NCBI RefSeq assembly: GCF_022376445.1
Contig: NW_025954975.1
Location: 434,001-498,000 of the forward strand
Source: Fomitopsis serialis
Lineage: Eukaryota; Basidiomycota; Agaricomycetes; Polyporales; Fomitopsidaceae
Length of the DNA: 64,000 nt
Direction of reading: 5' to 3'
Of the stretch, positions 23,101 to 35,700 are shown piece after piece (the first letter of the stretch is position 1; the number at the start of each line of letters is the position of its first letter). A model generated the notes under the pieces. It saw only the letters and a list, made by a program, of their open reading frames with translations, did not search any database and was not told the origin of the DNA. The translations under genes and the position numbers were made by a program.

Positions 23101-26100
23101 CTACGCCTTCTCCACCTCGATCCCTTCAGCGGCTCGTACAGCCGTCGCTGGAATGATTGTGTCCTGGGTGGCAGCAATGGGTTCGGGATACTCCGGTATG
23201 AGATCTACGTCAATAGGACGTCCAAGGATGGCCTTGAGGACGACCAGGGCCCCAGTCTTGGATGACACTAGATTGCCTTCTTTGCATGTAGGACTGTCGA
23301 TGCCTGTTGACAATTGGGATGAGGTCGTGCAATCTAAGGAAGAGGAACTGTTCCTCACATGCTGCGCAGCCTTCCTGACAAGGACAGGATTCGACGGTGT
23401 CAAGAGCCCTCTGCAAGAGGTCGGATACTATGCCAATGTAAGAACGCTTCCCTGTGTGACGGGATCGATGTGCCTACCATGGTCGAACGTTTTGACGGCG
23501 ACGCCGCCGTTTGTTCCAGTAGGGTCATAGAAAATCAAGCTACGATACTGGGTCAGTTGGGCAGCGATTGAGTAGTATGCCTCATTTACCGCGCCGGTCG
23601 CTTCCTCTGAGAAGTAGTTGCCTTGTACTCCTTTTCAGCCACCTTGCACTCTGTTTTCAGGTCTGCTGCTAGCGCAAATTGATTCATGAATGCGTGTTCT
23701 GCTGCATGAATGGCTTCTGCAGCATTGATGCCGCAGTTCTTCATGAGATCGAGAGTCGGTCTCGGCACGTCCATCCACATTCCCGTACTTGTGCGCTCCC
23801 AAGGCGGGGTGTCGAGGTCGACGGCATCAATTATAGCCTTGTTCCTACTATGGAGTCAGGGAAGTTGACGAGAATCTGCGAATGCAAGGCCAACCTGATC
23901 TTGAAGTAACCTATCGCAGAGGAGTATAAGCAATAGATAACGTGGAAATATGACGGTGCCTTACCAAAGACGACGGTCTTTAACTCGACACCTACAGGGG
24001 GGGCATAAGAGGCGTACAGGGCTGGAAGAGACTTACGTACGGCCATAGTATGCGCGCCACGGCGATCCTTGATCTCTCGGATGCGATACGTCTGGGCCGC
24101 GTCAATATTGTGAAGTCCCTTCACGAATGTAACATATGAGTTGTGCAATGTCTGTAGTAATACTAACCTCGGTTCGGTGATCCAATTTACATCCGAGCGC
24201 AAAAGTCTGGCGGTCTTTGAGTCATGGCTAATCTCTTTCACCTAAGACTTGTGAGTGTGCAAGAAGCATCGATGTCAATGCTACGCACGATGAACGTCAA
24301 TCCTTGGTGTATGAACTAGAGGCCATATGAGATTCACATCGCAATACAAGCAGGGAGACTCACCACTCCGCCTTCATACAGCTCGAAGAGAGCTCTTGAA
24401 ACCTCGACCTCTTCGAGGATATGAGGATGGCCTCCGGGTTTGCCCATTCTGGTCACGTCTATGACACTATACTTCTCTTCTTCTCCACCTCGAAGGGAGA
24501 TATGCTTAGCTGGGAACGGCAGGAACTTCGGATGTGTATGGTACCTTTGCGGGCAGACCTCCATCAATAGAATAACTATCCGGACGCACAAGATAACCCA
24601 CCATCCATCCTTGTCCCTGGTTAACCGTGTTTCGCAGATCTCTCTCATACTCGGGCCGAAGTAGACTTCGTCATCATCCATGAGAGGCATTTCATGCGCC
24701 GCACACTGTAAGTGTGCCTCTAGTATGACATTACTATCCAGGTCAATAACGAGCTCATTCATGGGCTTGTCAAATAGCTCTGAAGGATTCTTGACGTAGT
24801 GCTGGTCGATAGGAAACTGATCTGCGACGAAGACGGCCAACGCATCTCGGGCTCGCCGACCCGCTCTACCGGCCTGCTGACGCTGGAAACGGCGTGAGTC
24901 CAAATACATTCAGCGATGTATGATACCTACAAAGCTAGCTAGGCCCCCTATTGGAAACCCAAGCATGATGACGGCGTCCAGGACACCGATGTCGACACCC
25001 AGTTCCAAGGCATTCGTGGCGACAATGCCTAGTAGATTTCCGGAGAATGCTTCCTTCTCGATCTTGCGTCGATCCTACGGTAAAGGTGAGAACGATCGGG
25101 CTGATTAAGCTCCTCTGATACGCACGTATTGTGAGTAGCCTGTAATGCAACCCCCTTGAGCAGCAGTATTGACAGACCTCCAGAGACGCACCTCCGCGAT
25201 ATGCCATGACGCGTTCCAGAATGTCTTGCCGACCGTCAGCCGCGAGTTCAGTGTGCAGAGCTTTCATGGCCTGCAGACCGGGTCGAGCATGAGTGTGAGC
25301 AGTCACAGTGCTATGCATACTCCTTCTCACCAATTCACAAGTCTTCCGGATCTGCCCAGGACGCGTTTAGTACTAGCGTGCCGTGACTGTATCGCACTTA
25401 CCTTACAGAACAGGATGACACGAATGCCGCGGGCCATCAAGAGTCTCATCAACCGCGTAGCTTCTGTCAACGAACCACGACGACCAGACGTCTCGTCCAT
25501 AGGGTCTATGAGTGGAGGGTTCCACACCAAGTAGTCTTTACGACCAGATGGGGCACCGTCTTCCGTGACCTCCTCGACATCCTGCTGGGAATGTGAGGAT
25601 GATTGCACTGCATCGGCCACATCACATACCTCAATGCCGAAGATATTCTGCATGTGCTGCTTAGGTTTTGCGATGGTCGCACTGCAAGATACGAAGCGAG
25701 TCCTCCTATCTGCAATGTTTCCCATGCTGAGCATTGCACGTTTCGCATGCAGACGTGAGCTACTTACTACCAACGGCAGCACACACTCTGCGAAATCTAC
25801 GCATGACCTGGGCGACATGACTACGGAGTGATCGTCAGCATGCAACGCAGATAAGTTACATGTCAGCATACCTGCCGAAGATGTTGGTGTAGTAATGTAA
25901 TTCATCGACAGCGACGAGTTTCAGGTTCTTCAGAAACCTATTGCGCTGAGTAAGACATGCGATGTAAGGCTATACGGGCTCGCGCACCTTCGCCACAGAT
26001 CTTCATGCGGGAGGATCGAAGCATGCAGCATATCCTGGGACATCATATTCAGAATTATTGTGCGTGGTCACCGTTGTTACCCTCACGAAGTTGGTAAAAA

Positions 26101-27955
26101 TCACGGAAGCGGACTCGCGTATGCCTGTAGACAAAATGAACAGCCTCTCGGGACACGTTGTCAAATTACTGACCTGCTCGAGCCTCTTGCGGTGTGTCAC
26201 CATCGTAATTGTACACTTGAATATGTTCTAGGCCTGGACATGAATATAGTAGCTGCTCGAGCGCGAGTCTTTGATCTTGGGCGAGAGCCTAAAGATTACC
26301 GTCAGTCTTTGACAACTACACCAAGATTTTGCAATCCTGACCTTGGTTGGGTATATGAACATAGCTGTTGATGTCGGGTCCTCTTCAAGAAACCGTAAGA
26401 CAGGGACCTTGCCCGAATTAGTCGGCGGTCTATCGGTTCACTCTGGCACGCACCTGGTATATGACGCTCTTCCCAGACGCAGTGCTGGTAGAGACTATGA
26501 CATGTTTGCTTTCAGACAAGGCCCTGATTGCAGCGACTTGATGCGTATACAAGGAGGTTATCTTCCGCGAGTCCCGCAAGGCTTGCGCAATAGTCTCCGA
26601 TAGGGGATGGTCGAGCTCGTCTGCCACTTGTGAATAAATCCTCACTATGCTCGAAGTGAAGGCAGTGAGGCGTACCAATATCACCGTCTTTGGCGTCCAC
26701 GATCCGCCTATCAACGACCTGGTCTTGGTACCACTCCTGCTCTTGGATCTCTTCGATAACTGCATTGATAGTTGGCCGGTCAGCAGGGTCTGGCACGATA
26801 CGTTGGTCTCCTGTTGAACCAGATTGCGATAGCTGGTTGAATGACCTTGAGGAGGGGTCAATAGGAATGTGATCCCGGGCGGCAGCCTGAAGTAGTACCA
26901 CCGGGTCATCGTGCTTAGATGTTGCTTCAAGCAGTCTGGATACAGGGATGTTAAACAATGGACCAATGATTACATTCTTACTCGTTCACGGCTGTATGAA
27001 ACGGTCGTTTCTCTTCTCGATGAGTTTCTTCATGGCCCCTGGTGTCAGAGCCGGCGGGAGTGCATAGACGAATCTACACAATGCTCAGCCGGGTACTTCT
27101 CAGAAGAAGTACAACTTGCAGACCCTGGATTGGAACTTTTCTTCCCTCTGGAGTTCTCTTGTAGATCCAGTACGAGAACATGTTCCTCTTCATCTACTGT
27201 GGCGCCCAGATTGGAAGTGGAGCCCCCTTGAGAGCTGAACGCGGCGTAGTCCGGAGAATTGTCACGTCCTTAGACTGCCCTGAGACTCGGCATGGATGCG
27301 AAGTTCTGCTTGGGGATGTAGCAAACATGACTGTGTCAGGCAGAAGAGCTCTGTGCCATGTTAGGGCCCCAAGCACTCCTCGGGATTATTTACTTACTTA
27401 GTTCAGCGACTTTCGCAAGATTAGTGGTCTGGAATGGTGTAGCGCTTCAACTGAAACAGACGTTGCGCGACGCACTGCTTTAACAGCCCTTCAACCGACT
27501 GACGGACGACCGGGAAGTGATCGCGAAGTTCTTTCGCGACGAGCAAAACGCAAGAACAGTATTCAATGCCTATGCAGTGACCGGTTCAGTGCTATGAGAA
27601 TAAACGAGGACTAATGTACCTTGAAAATCTACGTTCGTGTCTCTCGGGGTAGCATATTCAGGTCGTTAGACTCAGGACCCAAGGCGCACAGACCTTGAAG
27701 AGCTACATGACCATGATTGTTAGCGAATCTCATCGTATGATTGGAGGGCAGCTGCTTTACCGAGTCAAAGTATTCTGGCCAATTGAGAGGCTCTGTTTGT
27801 TTTGTTGCCCTTCCCCTTATTCGATGTATTAATATCCGCGGCTTCTTGGTGGTACCCGTCGCGTTCTTGCTAGCTTCTGGGATTTCGCGTCGTCAGTAGT
27901 TGTTTTCTCTTTCTTCCACTACTTCCTGCTTGGTTCGCAGATGTCTCGGAGGCAT
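23101..27955 (-). CDS. HRQ1: Hrq1-type RecQ4-like ATP-dependent DNA helicase
   Basis: The gene runs from the ATG at 27955 to the TAG at 23101. The N-terminal part has [16 protein letters not shown] and LLPDTVMFA, typical of fungal Hrq1. Helicase motifs follow in order: [11 protein letters not shown] (Q-like), [14 protein letters not shown] (Walker A, near 26450), the accessible-site segment [37 protein letters not shown] and [16 protein letters not shown] (motif VI, near 24850). The C-terminal MZB/DUF1998 Zn-binding module shows [10 protein letters not shown] and, later, [14 protein letters not shown]. Hrq1 is a 3'-5' helicase for interstrand crosslink repair and telomere maintenance in the nucleus. 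The stops of this gene and the SCY1-like gene are only about 60 bases apart. Several one- or two-base losses occur (for example near 27515, 27325 and 23380). Exon borders are therefore approximate; the family call is firm. Confidence 0.85.
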
Positions 27956-28214
27956 GGTGCTGTTGCCGGTGGACTGGATGTCAGTGAGACCAGTGAGAGA
28001 GGCGCCCACGGCGCGTCGCCGCGACGCGTGACAACGCGGTGTGACAGTCAATGAGCGATCTTGCGCGTGTCGTCACATTGCGTTGTAACAACGTTCTCCT
28101 CGCTGTCCTGACCGTCACCTCCTCGCGGTGCGGACCTCCCTAACAGTGAGCGGAGTCTGACTCTCGTTTCATCCTTGTCGGGCTGATTCGCTATCGTGTT
28201 ACCTTCCACCAGCG
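27956..28214. promoter_or_regulatory. Bidirectional promoter between HRQ1 and a small ORF
   Basis: 260 bases lie between divergent start codons. The stretch contains CGCGTCGCCGCGACGCG-like and GTGTCGTCACATTGCGTTGT-like GC-rich palindromic strings (28010-28090). I infer shared regulation from position only. Confidence 0.4.
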
Positions 28215-28484
28215 ATGCGTCCCTCATTACCCCGCCTAGTGAAGGTCGTCCCCAAGAGCCAGCTCGTGCAGCAGGGCATCCCGCTCAAGCGGGCGATACC
28301 AGAGCCAGTGCGCTCGGACATCAAGCAGCCATCGCTCATCGAGGTGCTCTTGAAGCGGAAGGCGGACGCAGGCGAAAACTACCCATCGAACATCCGGATA
28401 GAGCCCGAGCTGAAGATGGCACACTTCAGGCGCTTCCCGAAGGAAGTTGGGATGGAGTTGAAGGAGATGGCTCGGGAAAAGTGA
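28215..28484 (+). CDS. Small basic protein of unknown function (89 aa)
   Basis: A single-exon ORF with a clean ATG at 28215 and stop at 28484. The composition is Lys/Arg-, Pro- and Glu-rich. The N-terminus (MRPSLPRLVKVVPKSQLVQ) lacks acidic residues and could be a mitochondrial presequence. The C-terminus reads FRRFPKEVGMELKEM. Codon usage matches neighbouring genes, and its position at a compact divergent promoter with HRQ1 supports a real gene. I do not recognise a family; a small mitochondrial protein is one possibility. Confidence 0.6.
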   Translation: MRPSLPRLVKVVPKSQLVQQGIPLKRAIPEPVRSDIKQPSLIEVLLKRKADAGENYPSNIRIEPELKMAHFRRFPKEVGMELKEMAREK

Positions 28485-28742
28485 TGCTGTGGGGGTCGAT
28501 AGTTTGATCGGTGCGTATGGTTATTCACTGCTCGTGAATTGTACTGACATGCTCAGCTAGGTGGAACAGACCACGGCTCACGTTGGCCAGGTCGGTCAAT
28601 CTGGCCCTATCAAGCGATCAAGCTCAAGTCGCAGCCGTAGACTTGTTAGATTGGGCGGTCATACTGCAGCACGATACGGGCGGGTTTCGTAATGAGGATG
28701 TCTAGATTGCATATGCACACACTTCGCTGGTACATACGTGGG

Positions 28743-30090
28743 TTACGGCCCAGACTTGGCCGCCAATCTGTCCCGTCCCTCCTTCACGACCTGCTCCAGC
28801 AATGCGTTGAATCTATTCTTACATTGCACCTGTATCCCATGGCCGACATCTTCCCACTCGACCAGCTCAGCCTCTGGCATGTGCTCCTTGATGTACCGAC
28901 TGCTGCTCGGTGGAACGAGATTGTCCTGGTCACCCGTGATAATCAACACCTTCGGTATCGACTCAGAAATGTTGCGTAGTCGCTCGGGTGAGACATTGTG
29001 CGAGATGGCTGCTGCCATCTGAGAAAGAGCACCGAGCGGCTTCTGCGGACGGGTGACCTCGATCCTCCGGCGGTACTCCTGAACATAAGTAGACGCTATC
29101 AGAGTGGGGGGGAGGCGGCGGCTCGATAAGAATCACTCACTTCAGCTTGTAGCTCAAGATTCGTGCGGCCTTGAGGGTCATCCTCTGCTTTGGCGTTCAG
29201 CCAGTGCTGCGGGAATAGCATGCCGAGGATCATCGGGATCTTCGCTTCAGGGTCAGAGATCACAAGGAGCCTGTAGAATACGCCACACTCAGCCTTCGGC
29301 TCGAGGATAGCCAGTAGCGACTTACCTCGCCAAGGTGGTGACGCCTTTCACCTAGTCTGCTTCAGCTCAACCAAGTACGAGAAACGTCTCACAACGAGCT
29401 TACCGATGGAAAGGCGGAACGAATGGTGCGCTGTGCTCGAGTCACCGCGAGCGCAAGAGAAACGATGCGCTCTGGAATCTTAGTGGCCAGTTCTAAAATT
29501 CGCGTTGAATGATGATATTCGCTTGCGCTGGAGCGGAGCGTGACATACCGAGCGCAATCATTCCTCCTAAGGATATGCCAACGACATGCAGATCCCGTTC
29601 TGCCGTCCATCCGACGTAGTCTAGCAGGGTGACGACATCGTCTGCCATGGCACTTGTCCTGAAGGAAGTGTTCACTAAACCATCTACATGCTCTCGCATG
29701 ATACGGACGTACGTGTACGGTCCCATAGGCGCACCACTGTTCCCAACACCTCTGTTGTCGAAGACGAGCACCGAATACTCCGGCTTCTTGCTGAAGTAGT
29801 CCACCTGTGGGAACCACGCGAAGGACGTGCTGTTCAACCTGCATCACATCTCAGACATTGCTTCACAGATCACAGAAAGTGCACGTCCACTCACCCCATG
29901 ATGAGCACTATCTTCTCCGGGCCCGTGCCATGTTGCTCGAAGTATAGCGAATGGCTCTCGAGCGGGTCGTTCCCGTTCCTGATGCGAGATACGGGGCAAA
30001 GCCTTTGCGCGTGCAGGTCTTCGCGTCAAAGATGGTTGGGATAGCCTGCACATCTGCTTCTGTCTGCACAGGAACCGTGTCTGAGCTCAT
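28743..30090 (-). CDS. Alpha/beta-hydrolase fold protein
   Basis: The start is the ATG at 30090 (MSSDTVPVQTEAD) and the stop is at 28743. Fold landmarks are VLIMG, VFDNRGVGNSGAP (oxyanion region with DNRG), the nucleophile elbow LHVVGISLGGMIAL with catalytic Ser (near 29560), KVLIITGDQDNLVPP with the acid Asp, and VGHGIQ with catalytic His (near 28810). All three members of a Ser-Asp-His triad are present, so an active esterase, lipase-like or C-C hydrolase enzyme is expected. Introns are canonical (for example about 29830-29900 and 29465-29540). One A appears to be missing near 30019, where the frame moves from FDAK to DLHAQRLCPVSRI. There is no signal peptide. The substrate is not predictable from sequence. 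Confidence 0.82.
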
Positions 30091-30483
30091 TCTGAGAGGT
30101 GTGTTGAGACAATGTGGTCACCGTGACGAAGGTTAGACATAGCCTCGAGACAGGTCACAGTCCGGGTCGCGGGGACGTTAAGTACCGCGGGGTCGCTTAG
30201 TGGCAGCATACATAAGCACATATGGCAGTATGCGCAGTGCATGCCCGACTTCATCTGTTATTAGCACTTTAGATCATGAACGTTGAACGTTGGAACATGA
30301 ATCTTTGGTGTTGAATAAGTATGCCGACACGGAGGTCTTCTCATGCATAGTGCCCGTCGCTGGACTATCTCAGCTGCACACGGACTGTCACCAACCGGTT
30401 CGAGCAACACTTCTTCTAGATACTCCAGTGCTGTAGTACATACAAGAGACAACGATACGAGGTACGTCATATCGTCAAAATCA

Positions 30484-32543
30484 CTACTGCAAGGCAGTCG
30501 CGACTACCTTGAACGTACCATTGGGCAGCACGCTCGCCCTCTGGCCGATCGACACCCATCCATCGCCTTCCTCGATCTCTGCGTCTTGGCGGTGCACCGG
30601 CTTCCCTACGCTAGGGCCGTGGATGTGCAACGCGCCAACAGGGTCTCCGCCGCTCTCGATGTCCGCGTCGTTGACCCCGCGCAGCTTCGCCTCGACGTTC
30701 ACGGAGGGCGGGCCGACAGCGGCGAGGTAGGTCAACGCGAAGGAGTCGACGGCAGAGATTTGTCTCTGCTTCCTGCTCGGGAAGGTTTGCAATCGAGCGG
30801 GTGCGACGCAAAGACGGGACCGGCGACAAGCGGGTGAATGTGCGCGTTGACGATCGGGACGGAGAGCGCGATGCGCATCGGCACGAGCAATTGCGACTCG
30901 ATAGGGCCTTTGTCTGACGTCAGGAATTGAGATCGGTGTGCTGCACTGATCACGTACCTCCAGCACTGACCGCAGCACGATGGTACCAGCAGCCTTCCCA
31001 GGACTTTACGCGAGCCGCATCGAACACAAGGCGATCCCAGAGGCTTGGCGTGTCAAGAACCCCTCGGACAGCGACGCGTACTTGTGGCGCCACGCGAAAG
31101 AGTAGAGGACGACGACTTGCGAGCCTCCTCACCACGGCCGTGAGAGGGCGTTCAGGTGGGCGGGCGTCACGAACAAGACCGTGGGCGACGGGATCGGATA
31201 TTTGGTCACAGAGCGCAGGTCAGCCAGCAGACTTGCAGGTGAGTACGGCGCATCAGGGGTGTGGTGGCTGGGCGAAGCCGTCAGCATCTAGCGCACTATA
31301 ATAGCCTCAAACGTACGTGGACCGGTGATGAGCTTTGTGCTGTCCAACGTGGCGAAACTGGTGCCCTCGTAGATCGCAGTATATGCGACGGCGCGCCCGT
31401 ACGGCGTAGAGAGGGAGGATGCGGAGACGATCGTGTCGAGCGACGAAATTGCGCTGGACAGAGGCAGGAGATTGCGTGTCGCAGCCACTCCAGCAGTTAG
31501 GTTTTCGTGTGTGAGTTGAGTGCCTTCTAGCCTCCGGCGGCGTTAGTGTGGAATGCACCGTCACGACATCCTGTGGGCCTAGAAGATCATTCAATTGGTT
31601 TCAAATATAATAAGCTTGCCACGTACTGGGGGTCGAGAACGGGAGCCTGCTTCTTGCGACCACGGGTGTAGACATCCTCCCACTTCAGCAGCTGGACATG
31701 CTGAGCAGAGCGCAGGTGCTTGCTATCCACATCGCCGACCACAACGACGGTGGGGTAAGTACTGTCGTGGGAGTCATAGAGGTCTCCAACAAGTGCGGCA
31801 AGAGGGTAGTGTCCGTCACAATCACGGACGGCGGGTGATTCTCTAGGACAGGCGACAGCAGCGCCAAAGAGGACACCACAAATGAGGGAATGGAATATGA
31901 GGCCAGTGCCAGGTCGGTAATAAGGAACTCGATGCCGTCGTTCAGCAGCAAGAGGACATTTGACTCTTGCGGGACCACTTTGGCAGTCATTATGAGCCCG
32001 GCACCGAAAGCCGCAGCTCGGTCTCTCAGCTCGGGATTCGTGATCTAACGCCGCGCAGTCCGTCAGACAGACGTGCAGATAAGTGACGGTGCGCGTCACG
32101 CACTTTGGTTGACCAGAGCGTTCGAGGGGCATCCGAGGCAGGCTTCACGAGGTCCAGGAGCACTTGTTCGTCTTTGCCAGGCCTCACAGGGAACTGCGAC
32201 ATTGTCAGGCACTTCTCACGCATGCGGACGCGCACTTACACGACCGAGCATTCCAGTGCTGTAGTTTCGATAGACCGCGCTCTCTCCAGGGTGCCTGACG
32301 CGCGCGACATCGCTCTGGCGACCGAGGAGAATGGGATGCACGAGAGACTGGGGCTTGTACAGGTTATGGAGGAGGAACAGACAGGCCGCTACCAGACCCA
32401 AGATGATAGTGAGGTCGTCTGTGAGGAGATAGTCTGAGACGCCATGGCTTAGGTCGCTCAAAGAGCTTGTCGTCGTTGTCGTCGTTGTCGACGCTGCCGA
32501 GGTCGCAGCTGGCGTGGCCGAATAGCAGGATGTTGGCGCTCAT
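30484..32543 (-). CDS. Membrane-anchored AMP-binding enzyme, long-chain acyl-CoA synthetase-like
   Basis: The N-terminus (near 32450-32250) has a hydrophobic anchor (LTIILGLVAACLFLLHNL) followed by LVHPILLGRQSDVARVRHP and YRNYSTGMLGR. Then come LLLLNDGIEFLITDLALASYSIP, a central LLKWEDVYTRGRKKQ and LSTPYGRAVAYTAIYEGTSF. The C-terminal half of the adenylation domain reads NVEAKLRGVNDADIESGGDP, then EEGDGWVSIGQRASVLPNG, close to the stop at 30484. This follows the order of ANL-superfamily ligases, which activate carboxylates as acyl-AMP. The TM anchor suggests ER, peroxisome or lipid-droplet location. Frame changes near 32530, 31775 and elsewhere resemble the indels of the surrounding genes. 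The start (ATG at 32543) is tentative because the Thr-rich leader lies in another frame. Confidence 0.72.
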
Positions 32544-32765
32544 AGTTGCGGGCAAGGGCAATGTCACGGAGTCGTCACACTTGTCGCGCGCTTGGTCACA
32601 CAGCCACGGCATGTGTGACGTTTTGCGCGTGTGACATTCGACGCGCTATTCAAGCTCCGCCGCGACCGTGTCTCCTGGTGGCCACAGGACGCGTTCTCCT
32701 GCCTTCAACCGTCACCTCTCTCGTCCTGCACACTCATATCCTACTGTATTCTAGCCGGACGAGTC
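32544..32765. promoter_or_regulatory. Bidirectional promoter of the AMP-binding enzyme gene and SPT16
   Basis: About 220 bases between divergent starts. The stretch includes repeated GTGTGACG/GTCACA-like strings (32570-32640, an imperfect inverted set) and a CT-rich tract just before the SPT16 ATG, as is usual in fungal promoters. Function is inferred from position. Confidence 0.45.
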
Positions 32766-35700
32766 ATGTCTGTGCAACTGAATGCATCTCTCTTCAATCG
32801 ACGTCTCCAAATCATCCTCGACGCGTGGAATGTGTGTGCGCAGACTACCTCCAAATTGACGATGATGGCTTACTTATCAGCGTTAGAATGCAAGCAATGA
32901 GAGCGACTATAGCTCAATAGCTGATGTGGATGCTATGTTTCTACCGGCAGGCGACCCGGCAGGAGAAGACGAGCCTATCCGGAAGGGTGTTGCGCTCCAG
33001 GTAAGTGCTTGCTGAGAGTCCATTGGGATTTCGTTGAGCCCAGAGTCGCGTAGACATGGCTTCTGGGCTATGAATTCCCCTCTACCTTTATGCTGTTCCT
33101 CAAGGACCGAATCTGCATCCTTTGTTCGGCGTCCAAAGGTACGTCGATAAATGGTTTGATCGAGATACGTTGTCATTGTGCTCATAATGCTACAGCTAAG
33201 ATTCTCTCCCAAATCAAAAATTCTGGCGCTCCGGTGGCCATAGATATCTTCGTTCAAGCAAAAGCCAAGGACCCCCCGACGGACGCCCTGCCGCGCTTCT
33301 TGGAGGCCTACACTGCTAACAAGCGCGTCGGCACATTGACAAAAGAGGCGCGGTCCGGGAAGTTGATTGACGAGTGGGCGAAAACATTGGATGCAGTGGA
33401 TAAGAAACCGGCGCTTGTTGACATTGTGCCCGCCGTGTCTTCTTTTATGGCGGCGAAGGACGACGAGGAGCTGGTGCGTCTTGTCTGCGACTGTTAGCGA
33501 TGCACGGTCTGATGTGCCGAGCAGAAATCCGTCCGGACAGCGGCCAGCCTCACGTCAACTCTCTTGACACACTACACGGTCACAAAACTGGAGACTATTC
33601 TGGACAGGGAGTCGAAGATCAGCCATGAGACATTCGCCCAACAGATCGAGGCGCGGTTGGGTTATGGCGAGGGTGACAACGCCAAAGGGCCCGACATGAA
33701 AGTGTGGAGCAAGGGCAAGGGGCTCACCGACGTGGACTGGGCATCGACAGAGTTCTGCTACACCCCTATCATTCAGTCACAGACGACGAGCAGTGGGTAC
33801 GACCTAAGCCCAGCTGCGGAATCATCGTCGGACGACATAGCGCACAAAGGTGTGTTCCTAGTGAGCCTCGGCATGCGCTACAAGGGTTACTGCGCCAACC
33901 TTGGCCGAAGCTTCATCGTAGACCCATCGAAGGTGAGTGAATACTCAGTTTTATGACCGTTGTACTGACCGGCCCCATAGGAACAGGAAGCGATCTACGC
34001 ACTATTACTTTCGCTACAGTCCGAGATGCTCAGCCAGCTCAAGGACGGTGCCGTCGGGCGGGAGGTGTATCAGCACGCATTGCAGTATGTCCGAGACAAG
34101 AAGCCTGAGCTGGAGAAGAACTTCGTGAAGAACGTGGGACATGGGGTATATCAACATGCTTGTTGTCGATCGTGACCAGCTTGCTCATTCCATGTGTCAA
34201 TAGATGGGCATGGAGTTCCGTGACTCGCAATATCTGCTCTCGGCCAAGAACGTGCGCAAACTGCACTCTGGAATGATTTTCAACCTTGCGCTGGGCTTCA
34301 CTGGCCTTGAGCACGACGGCAAAAAGTATGTATTGAAACTTATTGTGCGGGAGCATGAAGCTAACCTCTCGCCTAGGTACTCCTTGCAGCTCGTTGACGC
34401 GGTTCAAGTATCGAACGAGAAGGCTGTCTGCCTTACGTCTGGCGTCAAGTCCATCAAAGATACGATGTTCTTCCTAAACCAAGACGATGATGGCGATGCT
34501 AAGGCTGCGCCTCCGAAGAAGCCTTCAACTACGAAAGCGAACGGGAACGCGTCACCTGTCAAGAACAAGATGGCCGGCGGAAAGGTGCTCCGTAACAAGA
34601 CCCGAGGCGCCGCACAGGAGGAGGCCATTCATACGGCGACTGCGAGGATTGCGGAGCATCAGAAAGAGTTACACCAACGGTTGCAGGACGAGGGATTGAC
34701 AAAGTACTCGGAAGGTGGCGGAGGAACTGGGCGTAATGAGGGTAAAGGGTGGAAGCGTTTCCAAAGCTACAAGGGTGAGGCAGCTCTGCCGAAGGAGGCA
34801 GAGAGTCTGCGGGTATGTTTCCTTAGCTGTGTAGATGAACTACGCTGATGTCTGGTCAGATCTTTGTTGACCGGAAAGCGCAAACCATCATTCTTCCTAT
34901 TCATGGGTACGCTGTGCCATTTCATATCAACACGATCAAGAACGTCAGCAAGAATGAGGAAGGCGACTTCACTTATCTGCGGGTCAACTTCCAGACGCCA
35001 GGTCAACTTGCGGGAAAGAAGGAGGATACAGTAAGTGTGGCGCTCCATTAACCCGAGCGAGGCAAACTGACTTCCTGCAGCCGTTTGAGGACCCGGATGC
35101 CACCTTCATCCGTTCTGTGACATATCGGTCTGCGGATGGACACCGTTTCGATACGCTCTCGAAGCAGATCACAGACCTCAAGAAAGAGGTGAACAAGCGC
35201 GAGGCGCAGAAGAAAGAGATGGCCGACGTGATCGAGCAAGACACTCTCGTCGAGATCAAAGGCCGCAGACCTGCGAAGTTGCCCGAGGTGTTCATTCGGC
35301 CTGCATTAGATGGCAAACGTTTACCGGGTGAAGTCGAGATCCACCAGAACGGTCTGAGATACCAGTCGCCGATGGGATCTCAGAAAGTTGGTACGTGTGC
35401 TATCGCCGCATTACACCTAGCTATCTGCTGATGGTGACTTTCAGATATCCTATTCAGCAATGTCAAGCACCTCTTCTTCCAGCCTTGTGATCACGAACTG
35501 CTTGTGATCATTCATATTCATCTCAAGGCTCCTATCATCATCGGTAAAAAGAAAGCACACGACGTGCAGTTCTTCCGCGAGGCGTCCGATGTGCAATTCG
35601 ACGAGACCGGGAACCGGAAGCGGAAGTACAGGTACGGCGATGAGGACGAGCTGGAACTTGAGCAGCAAGAGCGGAAGCGGAGACAGATCCTGAACAAGGA

